7,610 bases of DNA from CAYLZN01 sp964387935 (GTDB lineage Bacteria; Acidobacteriota; Vicinamibacteria; Vicinamibacterales; JAFNAJ01). The notes beneath the pieces were generated by a model. The model searched no databases. It saw only the letters and a list, made by a program, of their open reading frames with translations, and was not told the origin of the DNA. Below are positions 1-3,489 of the stretch, in pieces. The position numbers and the translations under genes are program-made. The DNA lies in contig CAYLZN010000290.1 of assembly GCA_964387935.1 (NCBI GenBank), positions 1-7,610 on the forward strand, in the 5' to 3' direction. Each line of letters starts with the position of its first letter. Position 1 is the stretch's first letter.

Positions 1-715
1 TTCGCGAAAGGCTGCGTAATGTCGGCACTTTCAAACCGTTCGGCGTTCTAGCCGGTGGGTCCGAGGTACGCAGCGACACCAGCGTCGCGATCACGATCGC
101 CACGTACATCTGTCCGGTCACGGCCTCCATCCAGGCCAGGGTCTGCGCGGCAGGACTGACCGGGGAGATGTCACCATAGCCGACGGTGGCGAGGGTCACG
201 AAGCTGAAGTAGATGAACCGGAACTCGGCGAGCGGAGGGGCCGCGCCCCCCTGCGCGAGCACGGGCGCGAAGGCGTACGAACCCGGTGAGCCCAACTCGA
301 TCACCGTCGCGAGCACGGCACTCAGCAGGCCCATCAGCAGGTAGACCGTGAGGGCCCCCGCGACACGGTCGTGGAACGGCCGATGCGCGGGGCCGACCGA
401 GGTCCGGAACACGTGCACGATCGCATAGACCAGGAAGAGCGAGGCCGTCACCTCCGTCAGGAGCATCGTCGTTACGCTGGGGTGCGTGATGAACCAGATG
501 CGCGGGGCCGCGGCGGCGAGGACGAATGCGCCGCCAACCATCGTGGCGCGCCGTCCGCGGGCCGACCAGACGCCGGCCGTGAGCACGCACAGCCACAGCA
601 GCGACTCGAGGATCGGCCGTTCTCCCGTGACGAAGAAGGCCTGCCCGGCGAGCATCACCACGAGCGACGCGAGAAGTGGGGTCGCGCTACCGCGGCTCCA
701 AACGTGACCAGCCAT
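1..715 (-). CDS. Potassium-type ion channel, single pore domain (3' end outside window)
   Basis: This is an integral inner-membrane cation channel of the Ion_trans_2 type, probably potassium-selective. I translated it from ATG at 715 down to the window edge: 238 residues with no stop, so the C-terminus is missing. The selectivity filter TLATVGYGD (174-182) is intact. It is preceded by a pore helix (about 165-176) and a hydrophobic helix at about 118-141, and followed by an inner helix at about 200-215. Hydrophobic stretches near 11-29, 37-50, 60-75 and 82-103 suggest extra N-terminal helices, so the layout is larger than a minimal two-helix channel. No gating domain (RCK, cNMP) is seen before the edge. 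The start is chosen because a promoter lies directly upstream; there is no ribosome binding site. It is divergent from the SYLF gene. The family call is firm; the ligand or voltage gating is unknown. Confidence 0.88.
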   Translation of the reverse strand, partial: MAGHVWSRGSATPLLASLVVMLAGQAFFVTGERPILESLLWLCVLTAGVWSARGRRATMVGGAFVLAAAAPRIWFITHPSVTTMLLTEVTASLFLVYAIVHVFRTSVGPAHRPFHDRVAGALTVYLLMGLLSAVLATVIELGSPGSYAFAPVLAQGGAAPPLAEFRFIYFSFVTLATVGYGDISPVSPAAQTLAWMEAVTGQMYVAIVIATLVSLRTSDPPARTPNGLKVPTLRSLSR

Positions 716-724
716 ACGGGTGCC

Positions 725-753
725 TGTATAGCCGCCACCGGAACGGGTGTCAA
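725..753 (-). promoter_or_regulatory. Sigma70-like promoter of the ion channel gene
   Basis: On the minus strand a perfect -35 box TTGACA (748-753) is followed, after exactly 17 bases, by TATACA (725-730; 4 of 6 match to TATAAT). Only nine bases separate the -10 box from the ATG at 715. Transcription would therefore start within about three bases of the start codon and give a leaderless or nearly leaderless mRNA. No Shine-Dalgarno sequence precedes the ATG, which agrees. Confidence 0.7.
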
Positions 754-765
754 GGCGACCGGGCC

Positions 766-798
766 GGCACGCGGCACCCGGCACGCGGCACCCGGCAC
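766..798. repeat. 14-bp tandem repeat, 2.4 copies
   Basis: The unit GGCACGCGGCACCC occurs at 766-779 and again at 780-793, followed by a partial GGCAC at 794-798. Each unit itself contains two GGCAC cores. It lies just upstream of the -35 box of the ion channel promoter, in the divergent intergenic region (716-939). Copy number could vary by slippage; no protein-binding role can be shown from sequence. Confidence 0.75.
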
Positions 799-847
799 TG
801 ACACGACGCCGTTCTTGACGGATTGAAGTTACATCCTGCGTCTGCCT

Positions 848-863
848 GCCGCGCGCTCGCGGC
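848..863. repeat. Short GC-rich hairpin upstream of the SYLF gene
   Basis: GCCGCG (848-853) and CGCGGC (858-863) form a perfect 6-bp stem with a 4-base loop. It lies about 77 bases before the SYLF start. There is no T-tract, so it is not a standard terminator. A TTGACG box at 815-820 lies upstream, but I find no acceptable -10 at the right spacing. Function is unknown. Confidence 0.4.
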
Positions 864-929
864 CCGTCTTCCGGGGCGCTGAGCGATGGCATCGTCCTTG
901 CTGGCGATGTGGTTGGACATCAAACAACC

Positions 930-934
930 GGAGG
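930..934 (+). promoter_or_regulatory. Ribosome binding site that fixes the SYLF start
   Basis: GGAGG (930-934) sits five bases before ATG at 940. The in-frame ATG at 886 has no such site and would put 18 polar residues ahead of the signal peptide. This supports starting the protein at 940. Confidence 0.75.
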
Positions 935-939
935 GCTGC

Positions 940-1482
940 ATGTTCAACGTGTGGATCAGTCGTGCGGGGGCGGTGCTCGTCGCCCTGGCGCTCTTCGCAT
1001 CGGAGGTGGTGGCGGGGACATCGGCGGACGAGGTGCAGCGCCTGAAGGCCGCGCTCGACGTGCTTCAGCAGATGACCGGTGGGAGTGTTGGCTGGCAGAT
1101 CGGACTCCAGGCAGTGGACGTCGTGCTCGTGGTCATGAACCGCGAGGGCGTGGACAAGCTGCTGAAGTCCGAGTTCACGCTCGGGGCGAATGCGTCGGTG
1201 GCTGCCGGGCCGGTGGGGCGAGGCGCGGACGCGTCCACCGACGCGTTGATGCACGCGAAGATCCTGGCCTATTCGCGAGCGCGAGGGCTCTTCGCCGGGG
1301 CCACCGTCGAGGGGACGTCGCTGCGCAGTGACGATGGGGCGAACCGGGACTTCTACGGGCGCGAGGTCTCGGCGGTGGAGGTGGTGGGACGCGGCGGCAG
1401 CGTGCCGGCGATCCTTGCGGCGGGGCAGGAGTGGCGAGACGGTCTTGCGAGGCTCGTGGGGCCGGCGAGGGCGGCACGGTGA
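940..1482 (+). CDS. Exported SYLF-domain (Ysc84/DUF500) lipid-binding protein with a shortened domain
   Basis: The product has 180 residues and is probably secreted. Residues 1-26 look like a Sec signal peptide: Arg8, a hydrophobic core at 9-20 and a V-V-A site around 23-25. The C-terminal half of the SYLF domain is clear: GWQIG (51-55), VDVVLVVMN (59-67), GVDKLL (70-75), ASVAAGPVGR (85-94), DASTDA (97-102), ILAYSRARGLFAG (108-120) and the DDGANRDFYG block (131-140). Known members have a start helix, then IPxxLLxxA and VKKxAFxxGGxYGxG motifs before GWQIG. Here residues 32-45 (VQRLKAALDVLQQM) match the start helix but run straight into TGGSVGWQIG, so roughly 45 residues of the usual domain are absent in frame. 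SYLF domains bind phosphoinositides in eukaryotes; the bacterial role is unclear. A divergent channel gene lies upstream. Confidence 0.85.
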   Translation: MFNVWISRAGAVLVALALFASEVVAGTSADEVQRLKAALDVLQQMTGGSVGWQIGLQAVDVVLVVMNREGVDKLLKSEFTLGANASVAAGPVGRGADASTDALMHAKILAYSRARGLFAGATVEGTSLRSDDGANRDFYGREVSAVEVVGRGGSVPAILAAGQEWRDGLARLVGPARAAR

Positions 1483-1488
1483 TGAGCG

Positions 1489-1565
1489 TGGCGCGCCCGG
1501 CAGGGCTCGAGCACGGGGAGGCGAGCGCGGCGCCGTGTGGCCACGAACCTGCGACCCTCGGCTTA
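1489..1565 (-). pseudogene. Broken 3' half of tRNA-Arg with a 36-base net insertion
   Basis: Bases 1489-1510 match 2959-2980 of the intact tRNA-Arg (CCA end, acceptor 3' strand, part of the T arm) with one mismatch (G1505 for A2975). Bases 1545-1565 match 2979-2999 exactly (rest of the T arm, variable loop and 3' side of the anticodon stem). The two blocks share GA at the break and are separated by GC-rich DNA (1511-1544). The match stops at the anticodon, and no 5' half is present, so this is not a functional tRNA. It has the same orientation as the intact gene 1.4 kb away and looks like an attachment-site copy later disrupted. Confidence 0.8.
1500..1542. repeat. Dispersed tRNA-linked repeat, copy A
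   Basis: This segment begins with the T-arm sequence GCAGGGCTCGA and continues with GCACGGGGAGGCGAGCG and so on to CCGTGTGGCC. It aligns to 2869-2918 (copy B): 30 of the first 32 bases are identical, then copy A lacks 7 bases, then the two match again over GCCGTGTGGC. It forms the insertion inside the broken tRNA copy. Confidence 0.75.
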
Positions 1566-1598
1566 ACCTCCAGCCGCATGCCAGCGCGATCTCGACGC

Positions 1599-1889
1599 TC
1601 AGGAGCGTCCGACCCAGTACGACGGCCGCCGTCGCAGGTTCATGACGGCGAGAATGCGGATCTCCTCAGCGCGTATTCGGTAGAGCAGGGCGTATGGAAA
1701 TCGCCGGAGGAGACGTCGGCGAATAGCGCCGCGGACAACGCGACCCGCCTCGGGGTGCTCGGCAACAAGGGAAGCACAGCGCTCGGCTTCGGCGAGGAAT
1801 GCCCGCCCAAGGCCCGGACGCTCCAGGTCGTAGTAGGTGGCGGCCTCGTTGAGTTCGCTCTCAGCCAGGGGGTGGAAGGAAACAACCAT
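1599..1889 (-). CDS. ParE/RelE-family toxin of a type II toxin-antitoxin system
   Basis: A 96-residue cytoplasmic toxin. The family pattern is complete: FHPLAESELNEAATYY (5-20), GLGRAF (26-31), EHPEAGR (44-50), an arginine-rich strand, LRRFPYALLYRI (61-72), then EEIRILAVMNLRRRPSYWVGR (75-95). The usual His in the AVxHxxRxPxYW end motif is Asn84 here. RelE members cut mRNA in the ribosome; ParE members poison gyrase. The sequence alone does not decide between them. The ATG directly follows the TAG stop of the upstream antitoxin with no spacer and only a weak binding site, so translation is probably coupled and limited by the antitoxin. No truncation is seen, so the pair may be active. Confidence 0.88.
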   Translation of the reverse strand: MVVSFHPLAESELNEAATYYDLERPGLGRAFLAEAERCASLVAEHPEAGRVVRGAIRRRLLRRFPYALLYRIRAEEIRILAVMNLRRRPSYWVGRS

Positions 1890-2111
1890 CTACTTCGAGC
1901 GCGCGCGGGCCTCGGCGAACACGTCTGACGCCGACCGGCCTCGGGTTCCTTCGGCCCAGGCGGCGTCCCGGCGCTCGGCTTCCTCCGCCCACACCTGCTC
2001 GTTCTCATCGGGGGAGAGGTGTTCGAGGCTTTCCAGTAGTTTCTCGGCCAGTCGCGCACGAGCCTGCGCCGAGAGCTTCAGGGCCTCGACCTCGATGTTG
2101 TCGATGCTCAT
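1890..2111 (-). CDS. Addiction-module antitoxin (TIGR02574-type)
   Basis: A 73-residue acidic, mostly helical antitoxin paired with the ParE/RelE toxin. The family pattern is present: LSAQARARLAEKLLESLE (13-30), then EQVWAEEAERRDAAWAEG (38-55) and a C-terminal SASDVFAEARAR (60-71). In this family the C-terminal half is expected to wrap the toxin. The start at 2111 (MSIDNIEV) is chosen over longer in-frame options because homologues begin close to this helix and because a TACAAT -10 box lies just ahead of it. The frame is open further upstream, but those residues look non-coding. It ends in TAG immediately before the toxin ATG, so the two form one transcript, probably autoregulated. Confidence 0.85.
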   Translation of the reverse strand: MSIDNIEVEALKLSAQARARLAEKLLESLEHLSPDENEQVWAEEAERRDAAWAEGTRGRSASDVFAEARARSK

Positions 2112-2117
2112 GGAGCC

Positions 2118-2123
2118 ATTGTA
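2118..2123 (-). promoter_or_regulatory. -10 box of the antitoxin-toxin operon
   Basis: TACAAT on the minus strand (5 of 6 match to TATAAT) ends six bases before the antitoxin ATG. Transcription would begin at or next to the A of the start codon, giving a leaderless message. No Shine-Dalgarno sequence is present. No good -35 box is visible at 16-18 bases. Confidence 0.5.
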
Positions 2124-2184
2124 GGCGAAGTGGTGGCGTGGGTGGGCGTCCGCTCGCGACTGGCCATCGGTGGACGAGCGGGCC

Positions 2185-2305
2185 ATGCTGAGCATCGGCG
2201 GCGTGCTCTTCGAGCCGTTCGATCCTGCGCGAGTCCGCGTGCCCCTGGCACCCGACCATTGGTGCTTCGATGTCACCTCCCACAGGGCACCGTTCTGCCG
2301 GTCCA
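2185..2305 (+). CDS. Possible 5' fragment of an unidentified gene cut by the assembly gap
   Basis: From ATG at 2185 an open frame of 40 residues runs into the N gap (begins MLSIGGVLFEPFDPARV). I count G or C at about 34 of 40 third codon positions, as in the real genes nearby, and the peptide reads like protein (APDHWCFDV). No family is recognised, there is no strong ribosome binding site, and the remainder is lost in the gap. It may equally be intergenic DNA with a chance frame. Confidence 0.25.
2218..2231. repeat. 14-bp direct repeat, left copy, flanking the assembly gap
   Basis: TTCGATCCTGCGCG is identical to 2316-2329, which is the first sequence after the N run. The pair suggests that the scaffolder joined contigs at a repeated sequence. 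Confidence 0.8.
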
Positions 2306-2315
2306 NNNNNNNNNN
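2306..2315. other. Assembly gap (10 N)
   Basis: Ten ambiguous bases mark a scaffold join of unknown true length between the two toxin-antitoxin modules. Sequence may be missing, or duplicated at the flanks. Confidence 0.99.
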
Positions 2316-2329
2316 TTCGATCCTGCGCG
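2316..2329. repeat. 14-bp direct repeat, right copy, flanking the assembly gap
   Basis: TTCGATCCTGCGCG starts exactly at the first base after the gap and repeats 2218-2231. After the repeat the two copies diverge (AGTCC on the left, GCGCA on the right). Confidence 0.8.
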
Positions 2330-2357
2330 GCGCAGCGCATCGTCACATGGAGGCGCT

Positions 2358-2582
2358 ATGGGTGCGATCGATCGGATCACGGTGGACCCTGAGCAGTGCG
2401 CGGGCCGCCCGTGCATTCGCGGGCTTCGGATCCGTGTGAAGGATGTGCTCGAACTTCTGGCGGCCGGTGCGACGCGTGAAGAGATCCTGGCGGACTATCC
2501 GTACCTCGAGCCCGAGGACATCACAGCCGTTCTGGAGTTCGCAGCTCGACAGAGCGACCATTCCATCCTTCGGAGCGCCTGA
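2358..2582 (+). CDS. DUF433 antitoxin (VapB45-like)
   Basis: A 74-residue protein of the DUF433 family, a small winged-helix-like domain found as the antitoxin beside DUF5615 toxins. Key features are RITVDPEQCAGRPCIRGLRI (6-25), with the conserved GxPxIxGxRI pattern, then VKDVLELLAAGATREEILADYPYL (27-50), typical of the helix-turn-helix part, and EDITAVLEFAA (53-63). GGAGG at 2349-2353 lies four bases ahead of ATG 2358, which decides this start; the ATG at 2347 is in another frame. The stop overlaps the next gene's ATG by one base (TGATG), so translation is coupled. The promoter cannot be judged because the gap lies 42 bases upstream. Confidence 0.87.
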   Translation: MGAIDRITVDPEQCAGRPCIRGLRIRVKDVLELLAAGATREEILADYPYLEPEDITAVLEFAARQSDHSILRSA

Positions 2583-2868
2583 TGCGCTTCCTCGTCGATG
2601 CCCAGTTGCCGCCTGCTCTGGCCCGCCGGATCGAGGCGCTGGGCCACAAGGCCGAGCACGTGGCAGACTGCAGCCTTGCGGCGGCGAAGGACAGTGCCAT
2701 CCGAGAGTACGCGGCGAGTGTGGGGCTGTCATCTTGGCCAAGGACGAGGACTTCGCCATCCGCCGGGCGATGCGGGTCGGCGGACCATCAGTTGTGTGGG
2801 TTCGGTTCGGCAACGTCCGTCGCTCGGAGCTGCTGCGTAGGGTCGAAGCGAGTCTGCCCGCTATCCTC

Positions 2869-2918
2869 GCAGGACTCGAGCACGGGAAGGCGAGCGCGGC
2901 GCGCGACGCCGTGTGGCT
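2869..2918. repeat. Dispersed tRNA-linked repeat, copy B
   Basis: This aligns with 1500-1542 (copy A). It starts with GCAGGACTCGA, an 11-base match to the tRNA-Arg T arm (2970-2980), and has 7 more bases than copy A in its middle. It overlaps the last codons and downstream tail of the DUF5615 frame. It may be ordinary gene-end sequence that was copied elsewhere, or a small mobile repeat. Confidence 0.65.
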
Positions 2919-2922
2919 GAGG

Positions 2923-2974
2923 CCTGCCGGGCGCGAGCGGTTCGAGCGAAGCGAGAACTGGCGCGCCCGGCAGG
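2923..2974. repeat. 13-bp inverted repeat of the tRNA-Arg 3' end
   Basis: CCTGCCGGGCGCG at 2923-2935 is the exact reverse complement of 2962-2974, which is the T-arm/acceptor 3' side of the tRNA. The 26-base loop contains the CCA end. In a long precursor this arm could pair with the tRNA 3' end. There is no T-tract, so a role as terminator is only possible, not shown. Confidence 0.75.
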
Positions 2975-3035
2975 ACTCGAACCTGCGACCCTCGGCTTAG
3001 AAGGCCGATGCTCTATCCACCTGAGCTACGGGCGC
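2959..3035 (-). tRNA. tRNA-Arg (anticodon UCU), CCA encoded
   Basis: Read on the minus strand, the acceptor GCGCCCG pairs perfectly with CGGGCGC. The D arm is GCTC/GAGC. The anticodon arm TCGGC-CTTCTAA-GCCGA has anticodon TCT at loop positions 34-36. The variable loop is GGGTC and the T arm is GCAGG-TTCGAGT-CCTGC. The discriminator is G and CCA is encoded (2959-2961). It reads AGA/AGG arginine codons, which are rare in GC-rich genomes. All stems are perfect, so it should be functional. It borders the toxin-antitoxin islet. Confidence 0.97.
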
Positions 3036-3054
3036 GTGGACGTGCTGAGTGCTC

Positions 3055-3060
3055 ATTGTA
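3055..3060 (-). promoter_or_regulatory. -10 box of tRNA-Arg
   Basis: TACAAT on the minus strand lies 19 bases before the mature tRNA 5' end, giving a likely precursor leader of about 12-13 bases. No convincing -35 box is seen. Confidence 0.5.
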
Positions 3061-3066
3061 AACGGC

Positions 3067-3096
3067 CTGGCGCCGACGCGTTCCTGGGAGCGCCAG
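3067..3096. repeat. Inverted repeat between the small membrane gene and tRNA-Arg
   Basis: CTGGCGC (3067-3073) pairs with GCGCCAG (3090-3096) across a 16-base loop. It lies after the stop of the small membrane gene and before the tRNA promoter. It could end transcription or bind a protein, but it has no T-tract. Confidence 0.4.
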
Positions 3097-3100
3097 ACTT

Positions 3101-3147
3101 GACTCCGACCTTGCTGTGCGCAAGTCGTGCAGACAGTTATCGGAGTC
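3101..3147. repeat. Inverted repeat spanning the stop of the small membrane gene
   Basis: GACTCCGA (3101-3108) is complementary to TCGGAGTC (3140-3147), with an inner CTTGC/GCAAG pairing (3110-3114, 3120-3124). The outer arm includes the last codons of the minus-strand gene ending at 3137. A weak, T-less terminator-like structure is possible. Confidence 0.35.
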
Positions 3148-3340
3148 CTTGACGGCGGCGCCATGCGATCAGCCCTGCACCGAGCAGCACACCGGCCGCC
3201 GTGCCGACCAAGGCGAGCCAGCGAGCAGCGGGCAACTCGGCGGCCATTGCGGCCAGCAACAGAACGACGAGCGCCAAGGCTCCAAGGCCGCCGCGGACTG
3301 GAATCCCGCTCAGGTTGATGGTCGGACGCTCATCGCTCAT
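3137..3340 (-). CDS. Small two-helix membrane protein, unknown function
   Basis: A 67-residue protein starting MSDERPTINLSG. Two hydrophobic segments are visible, about 19-36 and 42-59, joined by a short ELPAAR turn and followed by RRRQGLR. The positive C-terminus and the Arg before helix 1 suggest that both ends face the cytoplasm, forming a helical hairpin in the inner membrane. I do not recognise a family. The start at 3340 is preferred over the in-frame ATG at 3424: a TATACT box (3361-3366) would place the transcript start between them, and the extra N-terminal residues are low-complexity. A weak GAGG lies about nine bases ahead. The gene diverges from the AcsA-ACP-Kbl operon. Confidence 0.65.
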   Translation of the reverse strand: MSDERPTINLSGIPVRGGLGALALVVLLLAAMAAELPAARWLALVGTAAGVLLGAGLIAWRRRQGLR

Positions 3341-3360
3341 CGCAGGCCGCCTCAGCGGAG

Positions 3361-3366
3361 AGTATA
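3361..3366 (-). promoter_or_regulatory. -10 box of the small membrane protein gene
   Basis: TATACT (5 of 6 match to TATAAT) on the minus strand lies 20 bases before the ATG at 3340, giving a leader of about 13 bases. No clear -35 box is visible. Confidence 0.45.
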
Positions 3367-3454
3367 GAGGAGCGCGGCCGCCCGGCGCCCCAGCGTCGGC
3401 CCGGGACGGATACGGGACGCACACAACGACGTAGTTCCCCCTCTGCGCCGGGAG

Positions 3455-3460
3455 TAAAAT
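3455..3460 (+). promoter_or_regulatory. Probable -10 box of the acsA operon
   Basis: TAAAAT (5 of 6 match) is an A/T-rich island in very GC-rich DNA. It predicts a transcript start near 3467 and a leader of about 23 bases that includes GAGGG at 3477-3481, eight bases ahead of ATG 3490. No good -35 box is seen, so an activator or another sigma factor may be needed. Confidence 0.45.
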
Positions 3461-3489
3461 GAAAGCTCACGCCCCCGAGGGTCCCGCCC

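Larger units (their letters stand above)
2582..3000 (+). pseudogene. DUF5615 PIN-like toxin (VapC45-like), frameshifted
   Basis: This is the partner toxin of the DUF433 gene, expected to be a ribonuclease of the Mut7-C/PIN-like group. The first 48 residues fit the family: MRFLVDAQLPPALARRIEALGHKAEHV, then AAAKDSAIREYAASVG, including acidic residues Asp6 and Asp37. The frame then breaks. From the next frame the protein continues as AVILAKDEDFAIRRAM (the conserved KDxDF acids) and VRFGNVRRSELLRRVEASL. One extra G in the GGGG run at 2722-2725 would restore a single frame, so either the gene is broken or the assembly lost a base. In the first frame translation would end at 2920 with an unrelated tail. 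In the second frame it runs past the usual family end (about 2885) through repeat copy B and stops at 2998-3000 inside the tRNA, on the opposite strand. Confidence 0.8.

Noticed and set aside
761..798. CRISPR-like repeats
   Set aside because: They are direct tandem 14-mers without spacers, and there are no cas genes.
815..843. Promoter for the SYLF gene from TTGACG at 815-820
   Set aside because: No acceptable -10 box lies 15-19 bases downstream.
886..939. Upstream in-frame ATG for the SYLF gene
   Set aside because: It has no ribosome site, and it would put a polar segment before the signal peptide. ATG 940 has GGAGG at correct spacing.
1489..1565. Second functional tRNA-Arg
   Set aside because: It lacks the whole 5' half and is interrupted in the T arm.
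1431..1928. 165-codon plus-strand frame across the broken tRNA and the toxin gene
   Set aside because: It is a shadow of the minus-strand ParE-like toxin joined to antisense tRNA sequence.
2913..3152. Frame containing a peptide like RPAGLEPATLGLEG
   Set aside because: This is the well-known false protein produced by translating a tRNA-Arg gene antisense.
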